Source: a virus
Direction: 5' to 3' (one strand)
DNA length: 64,000 nucleotides
Virus record (IMG/VR): IMGVR_UViG_3300035698_018280
Coordinates: 1-64,000 of that record
This document shows positions 25,473-34,112 of the stretch, piece after piece; position 1 is the stretch's first letter, and each line of letters starts with the position of its first letter. The notes under the pieces were generated by a model that saw only the letters and a list, made by a program, of their open reading frames with translations, did no database searches and was not told the DNA's origin. The position numbers and the translations under genes were made by a program.

Positions 25473-26140
25473 TTATTCCTGCTATTTATAACATATTTTG
25501 CAAACTTCGATTTCTTTGCATTCCTAACAAGTAGTCTATCTATATTCTCATATTGATGTTGTATACTGTGGGGATATAACTTCATCTTCTCTCTTGTAGC
25601 CTTATGATGTTTATTGGCTTTTGAATTTTTAGCCCATATCTTTTCATATTCTTCTTGCTCGGCCCAGGAAGAGCAAGCATGCAGAGCAACCATGCTGGAA
25701 TCATTCCATATTCCATATCCTTGCTTCTTGATATCATTCATAAATGGAAGATCAACTCGACCTGAACTGAACGCCCTAAAGCCTCCAACTTTCCTACATT
25801 TCTTAGTATCATAAATCTTTATAGACTGTATTCTGCTACTAGTCCATGTTTCGTAAAGGTGCCAAAACCAAAAACCGCTCCTAGGATCAGGATGATTGAT
25901 TTGCTTCGCCATAAACTCTACTGATTGCGGATGTAAAAGAAAATCATCATCTACTTTTAGAAAGTATCTGGTATTAGATGTTTTTATGATATGGTTCATA
26001 GCATCTACCATCGGCATATCTCTAACTACATTGATTTTGATCTTCATCGTCTGTTCTTCTAAGCATTTTTTTGCATACTCAAAAGTAGATCTTCCATTAG
26101 TTATTATATACGCTTCAAGTTGTGTTTTGTTTATTGCCAT
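25469..26140 (-). CDS. GT-A glycosyltransferase, NGRSTF group
   Basis: A 223-residue paralogue of 21496-22188 (NGRSTF, FLKVDDDFLLHP as DxD, HACSSWAEQEEYE). Both have a conserved tail with Lys-rich segments. It starts MAINKTQLEAYIITNG. The matching region begins at the same distance from the ATG in both copies, which supports the starts. Confidence 0.72.
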   Translation of the reverse strand: MAINKTQLEAYIITNGRSTFEYAKKCLEEQTMKIKINVVRDMPMVDAMNHIIKTSNTRYFLKVDDDFLLHPQSVEFMAKQINHPDPRSGFWFWHLYETWTSSRIQSIKIYDTKKCRKVGGFRAFSSGRVDLPFMNDIKKQGYGIWNDSSMVALHACSSWAEQEEYEKIWAKNSKANKHHKATREKMKLYPHSIQHQYENIDRLLVRNAKKSKFAKYVINSRNK

Positions 26141-27048
26141 AGTATATCCATTAGTTTATTCATGTTTTTTTCTCTGCTTCCTATCTTGTTATTAAGAAGC
26201 TTAATCATGTTTGCGTTGAGGTTTTTTCTCAAACCATCATTAGCCATAAGCTCTTTTATGTAAGAAGATGCCTGATTGATATCTCCATCTTTATATACTA
26301 ATGCTGTCTCATTATGAATTGCAAAATCAGACATACCATTTCTAGGATGATCGCTACAAATAACTGCGCATCCGCATAATGAGGCTTCCATAGGAGGGTT
26401 GTGTAGTCCTTCTAATTGAGTCGGAGCCATCCATACTTTCATTGAATTATACCATCTTCTTTGTTTCTTTGGACTTGGATTGATGATATCTTTATTCATC
26501 ATTTCGCAATCAAAACCAGATATCCTACTAGCCTCAATAACATCCTTGTGTCTTTTGGTTTTATGCTTTTTATGATATAGACCGCCAACTATATCTCTCT
26601 GAAATGCATCCTCGCTAGTTTTGTACCATTCAAAATCTAATCCTGGATAAACTATGTCTGATACGATATTCTTATCCTTGAGTAATTTATAAATCCATTC
26701 GCTATTTACTATACATCTTAGTTTTTTGTATGAAGATAACAACTGTTTGTCAGTTGCCTTCCATGACTCATATCCTCGAATATAATATGCCTTTACTTTT
26801 GCTTTTGAATTTACCGTATTGTATACGCTTTCAATGCCTGTTGCTATAGCTATGTCGCAAGATGGAGAACTTAGACTTGTTTGAAAAAATATTCCTTTAG
26901 GACTGTGCCATGTATATTGGCTTTTAATGTTACTGTACATAATAACCTTGTGCCCCATAGACGCAAGTGTTTCGCCGCAACGGATAAGAGTTCTACTTCC
27001 CCCATTGTTTCCAAGGCCGACGTTATGTAAATTGAAGATAATCTTCAT
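26131..27048 (-). CDS. GT4 family glycosyltransferase
   Basis: A 305-residue GT-B protein. FNLHNVGLGNNGGSRTLIRC is the N-terminal GG loop. SDIVYPGLDFEWYK, VGGLYHKKHKTKRHKDVIEA and APTQLEGLHNPPMEASLCGC with AVICSDHPRNGMSD form the donor domain. The EGLHNPPMEA motif replaces EGFGLP.LEA. Confident fold, unknown substrate. Confidence 0.87.
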   Translation of the reverse strand: MKIIFNLHNVGLGNNGGSRTLIRCGETLASMGHKVIMYSNIKSQYTWHSPKGIFFQTSLSSPSCDIAIATGIESVYNTVNSKAKVKAYYIRGYESWKATDKQLLSSYKKLRCIVNSEWIYKLLKDKNIVSDIVYPGLDFEWYKTSEDAFQRDIVGGLYHKKHKTKRHKDVIEASRISGFDCEMMNKDIINPSPKKQRRWYNSMKVWMAPTQLEGLHNPPMEASLCGCAVICSDHPRNGMSDFAIHNETALVYKDGDINQASSYIKELMANDGLRKNLNANMIKLLNNKIGSREKNMNKLMDILWQ

Positions 27049-27773
27049 GATAATCCACTGAGGTTATTTAATAATTTATTATTTAGTTCTTTGAGATTGA
27101 CACCATTAGTCCATGACATATCCCATTTACCTTCTCTTCTTGTCATAGCGCTGGCTATGGCTCCCATATCAATAAGATTGCTATCGCAAAGAGAAATAAT
27201 ATCAGCCAGTATTACTTTGCCAACAGGACCGCAAGCAAAAACAATATTATCATAATCGTTCTTAGCTAATTCAGAGACTTCTTTAAAATATCGCTTATAA
27301 TGCTCGCCTGTTTTCTTGAGTTCAGTTTGATAGATATCGAATGGCCCTCTGTGGTCGGTCAATATCTCTAGCATCTTATCCGCATGACCGCTAACAATAA
27401 GAAGCTTGCCAGAGAACATCTGTGGAAGAATATCGCACTGATTCTGAAAATCATAGATATTCCAGTTCGCAGCGCCATACTCCTTGAGGCCTCCAGCATT
27501 CGCCAAATACTTCTGAACGCTTACCCATCTATCATTGGCCTTGATGTTTTTGGGTTTTAGTTCGTTGATACACACCAACTGTCCTGGTAATTTGATAGAC
27601 TTCTTTAATAACTCTCCAATTTTCCCATGTGGATCAGACTTGTGTCTTCCTTTCTTAGTCATCAAATTGAATTCGCCATCCGAATATCTGGATATAACAA
27701 CCCTCTTGTTCTCTTTTAGCATAGAACGTATATTGATGCAAGTGTTTTCTCTGTCAATAACAGCGTATGTCAT
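27045..27773 (-). CDS. GT-D type glycosyltransferase (DUF1792-like)
   Basis: A 242-residue protein with RVVISRYSDGEFNLM near residue 25. The motif R[YF].DGE is diagnostic of the GT-D fold (DUF1792), where the Asp-Gly-Glu binds metal. The C-terminal half has IVFACGPVGKVILADII and LIDMGAIASAM, also typical. The fold was first described for a streptococcal enzyme acting on a protein-linked glycan. The acceptor here is unknown. Confidence 0.75.
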   Translation of the reverse strand: MTYAVIDRENTCINIRSMLKENKRVVISRYSDGEFNLMTKKGRHKSDPHGKIGELLKKSIKLPGQLVCINELKPKNIKANDRWVSVQKYLANAGGLKEYGAANWNIYDFQNQCDILPQMFSGKLLIVSGHADKMLEILTDHRGPFDIYQTELKKTGEHYKRYFKEVSELAKNDYDNIVFACGPVGKVILADIISLCDSNLIDMGAIASAMTRREGKWDMSWTNGVNLKELNNKLLNNLSGLS

Positions 27774-27778
27774 TTTGT

Positions 27779-28540
27779 TTAGCTCTTTAAGAATAATCTT
27801 ATTTGTTTTGAATAACTCATAAAGTCTGCATCTTTACTTTTAAAATGGATTATCTTATTAGATGGGCTTTTGTTTTTTACCATATCAGTTGCCTTCCACA
27901 ATACAAGACCCTTCATTCCTAAAGCAGATGCTACATGATAAAGTCCTGTGTCATTTGATATAAAACAATCGCATTGCCTTAATATGCTAACACTGTCATG
28001 CAATTCTAATTTGCCAAGATAATCTAGGCACTGTCTCCTGTCTATCTTGGACCAGTATTTAACAACATCTCTTTTATCGCCAAGTAATACTGGTATATTT
28101 CCTTGTGCAATAATTCTATCTATAATAAATCGTCTAGTGTCTCTTCCTAAGTCCTTTTTTTCAACAAAGTATTTTCCTAAACACCCATGAAATACGGCTA
28201 TATACTTTTTGCCTTTTTTCTTCTTTAGTTTTACTGTATTAAGAACATCTACATAAGGAACTGGCATTTTTGTTGAGTTTTCATAAACTCTAAGATATGC
28301 TTCATAGTCAGATTCTCCCTTTAGTCTTTTTAGACATTTTGTAGAACCAAAAGGTTTATTTTTTGGTCTTGTTTCTAATATATGAATGAATGGGCATCCT
28401 CTATATAAATTGGCAATAGAATCATTATCAAAGAAAACTTTTACTGGTTGACTTTCTCTATTACTTCTAACTCGGAGCATAGGAGTACACATGACAAAAT
28501 TGCCAAGACCATACAATTTTTCCTGCCAAAAATAATTCAT
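27779..28540 (-). CDS. GT9-like heptosyltransferase-type protein
   Basis: A 253-residue protein. YGLGNFVMCTPMLRV corresponds to the GLGDxxxxTP opening of GT9 enzymes, here with GN in place of GD. KKYIAVFHGCLGKY, RDTRRFIIDRIIAQGNIPVLLG, LHDSVSILRQCDCFISNDTG and LYHVASALGMKGLVLW match the C-terminal donor domain. It is smaller than the usual 320-350 residues. Heptose is the usual GT9 donor sugar, but this is not shown here. Confidence 0.75.
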   Translation of the reverse strand: MNYFWQEKLYGLGNFVMCTPMLRVRSNRESQPVKVFFDNDSIANLYRGCPFIHILETRPKNKPFGSTKCLKRLKGESDYEAYLRVYENSTKMPVPYVDVLNTVKLKKKKGKKYIAVFHGCLGKYFVEKKDLGRDTRRFIIDRIIAQGNIPVLLGDKRDVVKYWSKIDRRQCLDYLGKLELHDSVSILRQCDCFISNDTGLYHVASALGMKGLVLWKATDMVKNKSPSNKIIHFKSKDADFMSYSKQIRLFLKS

Positions 28541-29508
28541 AAATGCTCCAACATGTTTTCCGCTATATCAGTCCATTTGAATCCATTGGTAACAAATTCT
28601 CTGGGCTTGCTTGGGTCAAAATCTTTTTTGATCTTCTCAATAGTATCCAAAACACACGGTATCTTTCTACATACATAAGAAGTATCCTTATTTAGAAGAT
28701 CGCTATGCAATCTATTTAAATAAGATATAACATAGCTTCCGCATGCCTGCGACTCCATTACAGGCATTTCATACAATCCCGAAATAGCAGAAACGTAAAC
28801 ATGAGAAGATCTATGTTTCTTAACTATATCCCATATTGGTACTTTTGGAAGAGCTTTACCTTTGGGACTAAATCCTAAAGTATGAACATTTATGCCTCTT
28901 TCTTTTAATGCCTTTGTTATTGCAACTGAAACTCTTGTAGTCTGAGCCTCAGCAGGCCCGCGAGATCCATCAATTAATACAGTAAAATTTCTACCCTGAT
29001 CAGGATAGAATAGATTTGTATCTACTCCTCTTCCTAAGTAATGAGCCCTTCTAGTTTCTTGTTTCCTTTTCTTACTATATTGACCATTCTTATATATTGG
29101 TGTATTCGTATCAAGAAATGCTGCTCTGGATAAAAAATACGCGTCAAAACCGTCGCATGAAGGGATTAGATTCGTGTAATAGAATTTTTTCTTACAATTT
29201 TTCACAAATGATCTAGTAACATTATGAATTTCTTGGAGCATAATATCTGTATCATAATAACACATTATGCCCAGGTCATATTTTTCTCTTATAGGCTTTG
29301 ACCCTTTTCTTCCTATAAAATGATAATCTACTTCAGCGCCGCATAGCTCAAATATCTTTCCCAAGTTGTAACCAATAACAGCGTACACGCTGTTGACTGC
29401 TCTTTCAGGAAGATGTCTACTACCTATAATTATTCGTTTACCGCTAACCTTGGCACGAATTCTCTCATCGCCATGAGCGAGCAACATTTTTTGTAACGTT
29501 TTTGACAA
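28537..29508 (-). CDS. GT4-like glycosyltransferase
   Basis: A 323-residue GT-B type protein. YLGRGVDTNLFYPD, FTVLIDGSRGPAEAQTT, HRSSHVYVSAISGLYEMPVM and ESQACGSYVISY form the donor domain. The frame opens with TTG (29506-29508), which has a GAGGG a few bases upstream. The first ATG (29485-29487) has no site. The TTG start is therefore preferred but not certain. Confidence 0.72.
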   Translation of the reverse strand: MSKTLQKMLLAHGDERIRAKVSGKRIIIGSRHLPERAVNSVYAVIGYNLGKIFELCGAEVDYHFIGRKGSKPIREKYDLGIMCYYDTDIMLQEIHNVTRSFVKNCKKKFYYTNLIPSCDGFDAYFLSRAAFLDTNTPIYKNGQYSKKRKQETRRAHYLGRGVDTNLFYPDQGRNFTVLIDGSRGPAEAQTTRVSVAITKALKERGINVHTLGFSPKGKALPKVPIWDIVKKHRSSHVYVSAISGLYEMPVMESQACGSYVISYLNRLHSDLLNKDTSYVCRKIPCVLDTIEKIKKDFDPSKPREFVTNGFKWTDIAENMLEHL

Positions 29509-29517
29509 AATACCCTC

Positions 29518-30570
29518 TTAGACTTTTCTGATGACTTCTTTAGCCAAAGACACATATCTTTCTGCAGTTATTCTTGCATCAAAATTAGCATCAAAATGTG
29601 CTTTCGTAGTTATTTTCATTTCCGCAAGTTGTACAGGATTTCTCATTAACTTATTTACGCATTCCTGCATTGATTTTCTATCTCCGCAACAGAAACCATT
29701 AACTCTCTTTGAAATTACTTCGCTATTACCAGGTCTATTGTTTATAATAGCAGGTTTTCCGCATGCAAGAGCCTCAAGCAGGGCCATGCTTGTGCCTTCG
29801 TTTGAATTGATTTCGTACAGAAATACGTCCCATCTATTTATGTATTTTACCTTATCTTCAAATTTGTTTATTCTACCAGTAAGATTGACTATATTGTCTG
29901 TTGATCTTTTTTGAGGTCTTCTGGCTTGCATTTTGGCCATTTTGTAATGAGCGCCTGCGCCGATATAGTCATGCCAATGAGGTTTTTCAAAATCAGTATT
30001 CCTAATCCAGTTTATCCAATCATTAGGATGCTTAGTCGCATTGAAATTATTCAATCTTCCTGATACGAAGAAATCTTTATTAGAATTTATCTTATGAGGA
30101 TCTATATCTTCATATCTACAAGCATTTACTCCATTTCTTATATATCCAACATTATAATTTCTATTATGATTCATAATGCATTTTTTCATAAATTTAGATA
30201 CAGCTACAACGCTGTTAGATTTAGACAAACCCATAAATTTACCAGTTTGAGTATGATTGACTATGATAAATGGAATTTTGCCATATAATCTTTTAGAAAC
30301 AGGCTCGCAATCAGTAGACGCAAGCTTATGCATAATAACCACAGGATTTGTGGTTTTTTTCTCTATTGCTCTTTTCAAATTAGCAAGCGGAACTATTTTA
30401 TACGGCAGTTCAAACATACCTTTATGATCGCTATCTTTGAAACAAAATATACGTTGTTTTACTGTCTCGGCATGATATTTGCCAATAGCAAAATGAAGTT
30501 CGGAAAGAGAGCTATAGGCACCATACGGAAAAGGATGCGGAAGTAGATGTATGATATCAATGACTGCCAT
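29518..30570 (-). CDS. GT4 family glycosyltransferase
   Basis: A 350-residue GT-B enzyme with a very good GAGGAGACC site. Residues include SVVAVSKFMKKCI, GYIRNGVNACRYED, FFVSGRLNNFNATKHPNDWI, YEINSNEGTSMALLEALACG and KPAIINNRPGNSEVI, the complete GT4 donor domain. It begins the long glycan run that follows a short gap (30571-30615) after the radical SAM gene. Confidence 0.88.
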   Translation of the reverse strand: MAVIDIIHLLPHPFPYGAYSSLSELHFAIGKYHAETVKQRIFCFKDSDHKGMFELPYKIVPLANLKRAIEKKTTNPVVIMHKLASTDCEPVSKRLYGKIPFIIVNHTQTGKFMGLSKSNSVVAVSKFMKKCIMNHNRNYNVGYIRNGVNACRYEDIDPHKINSNKDFFVSGRLNNFNATKHPNDWINWIRNTDFEKPHWHDYIGAGAHYKMAKMQARRPQKRSTDNIVNLTGRINKFEDKVKYINRWDVFLYEINSNEGTSMALLEALACGKPAIINNRPGNSEVISKRVNGFCCGDRKSMQECVNKLMRNPVQLAEMKITTKAHFDANFDARITAERYVSLAKEVIRKV

Positions 30571-30615
30571 ATGGTCTCCTCGCTAATACTTAGGTTAACA
30601 TCGGCAAAAATGACC

Positions 30616-31611
30616 CTAAATCTTGATAGTTCCGCAGTTACAAAGTTGAGTTGTTATTTCTAGATAATTACGAGTCGCTATTGTTTTTCCGCAAATATGA
30701 CAAACTGTATCTCGCCAACCTTTGTTAATCTCTGACCCATACAATCCGTGGATGTAGACATACTTCAATCTTTCATGCATCATCTCATGGACTTGAGTAA
30801 TAAGTTTTTCTGTAGTAATTTGTACCATATTCTTATATGCAGGTACGATTCTAAGCAAATGAACAGGAATTGCGGGATCAAGCTTCTCTAGCCATTTCGG
30901 AAAATCTCGATATTCAGCAAGCGTTGCATCGCTATAAATTGGAACGCTGATCTCAACATGGGCAGGAGACGCCACAGCCTCTTCTATACGACGAAGAGTT
31001 GTGACCCCATCTGTCTTTGCGACGGCCCTATAGCGAGCATCAGTGCCCTTCCAGTCGATATTCATGGCGCTAACAGAATGACAAACGTTGCTCCAAGGTT
31101 CAGGCTCGCAATATCCATTAGTTTTTATAGTAAATGGTATTTCCAGATTACTACATTCACCTGCTAACTCCATCAACGTCTCGTAGTAGATAAGCGGCTC
31201 ATTGTAGGTGAAGCACATTGACTGACAATCTTTTGAATGGTACACTGGCAACAGATCGTCAATAAGGAGACGATACTTACTAGGCTCCGGATCGCTCTGA
31301 CTTACTTTCCAATTTTGGCAAAAATCACAATCCATATTGCAGCCATAGCTTCCAAACGAAAGCGTCTTTGAACCTGGCATATAATGAAAAAGAGGTTTCT
31401 TCTCGATAGGTTCAGTTGCGACTACGCATGCTTCTTGTAATTTAGTAAGATCAACGCCATGTTTGGTACCAATGCGAGCCTTGCATCGGCCAGACTGTCC
31501 TTCGCTGAGACGACATCGTATGGGGCAAAGCAGGCACTCAAAACGATTGGCATCATATGGCTTGGATAGCTTAGTAGTCGTTGACTTTGAGACGTATGCG
31601 AACTGTCCCAT
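30616..31611 (-). CDS. AmmeMemoRadiSam-type radical SAM protein (AmrS-like)
   Basis: 331 residues from ATG 31609-31611 (MGQFAYVSK), with GAGG nine bases upstream. A longer frame is open but unsupported. CLLCPIRC, GQSGRCKAR and SYGCNMDCDFCQNW (CxxxCxxC for the 4Fe-4S cluster and SAM) are followed by CFTYNEPLIYYE and FTIKTNGYCEPEPW. The C-terminus has a zinc-like CHICG...CNCG. The partner proteins AMMECR1 and Memo are not seen in the window. The reaction of the family is not known to me. Confidence 0.82.
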   Translation of the reverse strand: MGQFAYVSKSTTTKLSKPYDANRFECLLCPIRCRLSEGQSGRCKARIGTKHGVDLTKLQEACVVATEPIEKKPLFHYMPGSKTLSFGSYGCNMDCDFCQNWKVSQSDPEPSKYRLLIDDLLPVYHSKDCQSMCFTYNEPLIYYETLMELAGECSNLEIPFTIKTNGYCEPEPWSNVCHSVSAMNIDWKGTDARYRAVAKTDGVTTLRRIEEAVASPAHVEISVPIYSDATLAEYRDFPKWLEKLDPAIPVHLLRIVPAYKNMVQITTEKLITQVHEMMHERLKYVYIHGLYGSEINKGWRDTVCHICGKTIATRNYLEITTQLCNCGTIKI

Positions 31612-31981
31612 CAGCTTCAACCTCTTGTTCAACCATCGAATAATCGCTAGTCTTAGTAAACGATTCCACAGTATGAACACCATACTGCTGTATCAGCTTA
31701 GGCATTTTTTCGTTCCATCGACTTTGATCAAACTCAGAAACATGAAGCTGATACTTCCCATTTTGCAATCGTTCAAACCCAATGTCATTACTCGCTGAAC
31801 CAACTTGATCGCGAGGAAGAATAATATGGGCTACTTGATCTCTACGATCGCCTCGATAACCGTAAAGGTTAGCAGCCTCTTCATGGACCTTTGGATTAAA
31901 TCCAAGATCTTTGAGAGCTTGCAATAACTCGGCCTCATTGCTTTGTAGTATCTCGGTTTCTACGGTGTGGAATTCTGACAT
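31571..31981 (-). CDS. DUF1257 (Ycf35-like) protein
   Basis: A 136-residue protein. Blocks LLQALKDLGF, VHEEAANLYGYRGD, AHIILPRDQVGSASNDIGF and YGVHTVESFTKTSDYSMVEQ match DUF1257, a family conserved in cyanobacteria and plastids (Ycf35) and found in some large phages. The function is unknown. Its end overlaps the radical SAM start by about 40 bases, so the two are co-translated. Confidence 0.82.
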   Translation of the reverse strand: MSEFHTVETEILQSNEAELLQALKDLGFNPKVHEEAANLYGYRGDRRDQVAHIILPRDQVGSASNDIGFERLQNGKYQLHVSEFDQSRWNEKMPKLIQQYGVHTVESFTKTSDYSMVEQEVEADGTVRIRLKVNDY

Positions 31982-32009
31982 ATTGTATCCAGTATAACAG
32001 TCGTTCTAT

Positions 32010-32492
32010 TCACCAGTCAATGCTGCAATAATCGCAAAACTTACGAAGAGCATCATAAACCGCTCCATGTCCGCCATTATTAACAGACTGGTAATTCGAG
32101 CAATCTACGACTTCAGGTATTGCATCTAATGGACAAGCAGTCCATTCTGCTCTTGACATAACTTCAACATCATTCTCTGCATCGCCAATATAGCCAAGCG
32201 AAGACCATTCAAGACCCCTGGACTCCAATACTTGCTTCATCTCTTCAAATTTATTACGAATGCCTATATAGATCGTAAAGTCAAAGTCTAAGCATTTTTC
32301 CACAATTATAGAGTCATCTGCAGAAGTCATAATCAGGATTTCGTAACCAAGCTGCCTCATGCGATTGAGCGCATAAAAATCTCGTGTATGAAATTTTTTA
32401 GAGATAACACCTGCTTCATTCACCTGATAACAACCATCAGTAAGCGTGCCATCGACATCAACAGCAATCACCTGTACTTTGTCAAGATCCAT
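32010..32492 (-). CDS. HAD phosphatase, KdsC/NeuAc-9-P phosphatase-like
   Basis: A 160-residue HAD protein. VIAVDVDGTLTDGCY is the catalytic DxD motif, followed by VISKKFHTRDFYAL, EILIMTSADD (motif II Ser/Thr) and GYIGDAENDVEVM (motif IV). This is the KdsC layout, which removes phosphate from Kdo-8-P or Neu5Ac-9-P type sugars. It is next to NeuB in the same operon. A GGAGAAGG site lies before the ATG inside the NeuB end. Confidence 0.85.
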   Translation of the reverse strand: MDLDKVQVIAVDVDGTLTDGCYQVNEAGVISKKFHTRDFYALNRMRQLGYEILIMTSADDSIIVEKCLDFDFTIYIGIRNKFEEMKQVLESRGLEWSSLGYIGDAENDVEVMSRAEWTACPLDAIPEVVDCSNYQSVNNGGHGAVYDALRKFCDYCSIDW

Positions 32493-33348
32493 AGCCTTCT
32501 CCGCTAAACTTCAACTTATTACGTTGAGATAGTTCTTCGTCGTCCATCGACTTGGGTTTGTTTTGCAATGCACGATGAACGGCCTTGAGATCCCTACAAA
32601 GCTTCTGGAGGCCGCTGGGTTCGAGACTGGCGGCAGCATCAGTATGATTGAGTAATCGATCATCAACGAAGTGCCTCTCAATCCATTCCGCACCGATCAT
32701 ATGCGCTGCTACGTCTATGGCGATGCCTTTACCGTGATTGCTGAATCCAATTTCAATTCCGTATTTTTTGAGCGGCTGCATTTTCTCAATTTCAAGTAGA
32801 TACAAATCATCAAAATTACAAGGATATTTACTGGTGCAATGATAGTAAACGATACGATTGCCAATAGGTTTCATCCATTCAACAAGCTCAACAGTTTCTT
32901 CAATAGTCGTCATCCCTGATGATATATGGATCTTGCCTGCGTACTCATCTCTCAGAATATTCATCATCTCCCAATGCTGATTGCAAGCGCTTGGTACTTT
33001 GATAAAATCAGGATCCAAAGAAATTATTTCTCTAGCAGAAGTAATATCCCAAACTGAAGTTGAATATGCAATGCCAATACTCTCGCAATACTCTTTTAGT
33101 TCAATATGCTCTTCTATACTTAATTCAAGATTCTGGCGATGTTGAAGATAGGTTTCTCCGTAAGAAAACATCTTATTCGGATGCGGTTTGTCCCTCATAT
33201 GTAGAGGAGTGCTTTCTGATGGGTTTCGCTTTTGCGTCTTGATATAATCTGCGCCGCACAATTTAGATAGATTTACAAGTTCTTTCGCTCTATCAATATC
33301 GCCAAGATGGACGCACCCAATCTCAGCTATTACTTTTGCTTGCTTCAT
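32482..33348 (-). CDS. neuB: NeuB-like nonulosonic (sialic-type) acid synthase
   Basis: A 288-residue protein: VIAEIGCVHLGDIDRAKELV, ADYIKTQKR, DPDFIKVPSACN, HISSGMTTIEE, YYHCTSKYPCNFDDLYL, EIGFSNHGKG, AEWIERHFVDDRLLNHTD. These are NeuB barrel motifs, including the phosphoenolpyruvate-binding parts. The C-terminal antifreeze-like (SAF) domain of most NeuB enzymes (about 345 residues) is absent. It condenses phosphoenolpyruvate with ManNAc-type sugars. The missing domain suggests a changed substrate or regulation. Confidence 0.85.
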   Translation of the reverse strand: MKQAKVIAEIGCVHLGDIDRAKELVNLSKLCGADYIKTQKRNPSESTPLHMRDKPHPNKMFSYGETYLQHRQNLELSIEEHIELKEYCESIGIAYSTSVWDITSAREIISLDPDFIKVPSACNQHWEMMNILRDEYAGKIHISSGMTTIEETVELVEWMKPIGNRIVYYHCTSKYPCNFDDLYLLEIEKMQPLKKYGIEIGFSNHGKGIAIDVAAHMIGAEWIERHFVDDRLLNHTDAAASLEPSGLQKLCRDLKAVHRALQNKPKSMDDEELSQRNKLKFSGEGYGS

Positions 33349-34112
33349 GTTAGAAATCCCCCTTGAACTTCCGCCATCTTTTCCATGATTAGAAAGTCCT
33401 GTTCAGTATCAATTTGCATAGACTGAAATTGATCAGTCTCATATATCACTGGATTTCGTCCATATCGACCATGAGACTTGAATAAGTCAGCATCTACTGC
33501 GTAAACATTTCCGTTATCATGAAAGTAAAAGTCTTTTTCAGGTATATCTTGTCGCATAGGCCGCTCAAGATTGGAGTAATTAGCATAAGGCTTCCCATCT
33601 TTATCAAGCTGCCAGAAAAATGGAGTATGACGAGAAACAGTCAGGACGCTATCGGCCTCTTTATCTATCATCTTTTCCAGACACCGATCAATCAGCATAT
33701 TATTACGACATGGAGACGTAGGTTGAAGAAGAACAATATACCCAAAATCCATCTTATAAAGATCGCTAAGAACTTCAAGAGCATGAGTCATAGCATCTTC
33801 AGTTTTTGCTGTTGAGTTTGACAATTCATCTGGTCTAAGAATAGGATAAAGACAGAATTTTAGTTCAAGAGGTGTTGTTGTTTCGTCCAAAATATGCCAT
33901 TTTGCATGTGACTTATGAATCATTGCCGCTGAAATACATTTATCGCAGTTCGATGAAACAGCAGCTACGTCTATGTATTTGCTCATGGCAGCAGCTTCCA
34001 TGCTCCACCAAATAAGAGAACGTTTATAGATTTCTCGATAGTTCTTACCAGGGACACCTTGGCTATTAGCGCGCGCCGGTATTATTGCAACTACCTTTTT
34101 ACCATTTAACAC
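33345..34112 (-). CDS. neuA: NeuA-like CMP-sialic (nonulosonic) acid synthetase
   Basis: A 255-residue protein starting with GTG at 34110-34112 (GGAG ten bases upstream). VVAIIPARANSQGVPGKNYR is the CTP-binding signature. DFGYIVLLQPTSPCRN (LQPTSPxR) and DFYFHDNGNVYAVDADLF complete the active-site pattern. It makes CMP-nonulosonate from CTP. The three genes for phosphatase, synthase and cytidylyltransferase overlap in order. Confidence 0.86.
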   Translation of the reverse strand: MLNGKKVVAIIPARANSQGVPGKNYREIYKRSLIWWSMEAAAMSKYIDVAAVSSNCDKCISAAMIHKSHAKWHILDETTTPLELKFCLYPILRPDELSNSTAKTEDAMTHALEVLSDLYKMDFGYIVLLQPTSPCRNNMLIDRCLEKMIDKEADSVLTVSRHTPFFWQLDKDGKPYANYSNLERPMRQDIPEKDFYFHDNGNVYAVDADLFKSHGRYGRNPVIYETDQFQSMQIDTEQDFLIMEKMAEVQGGFLT

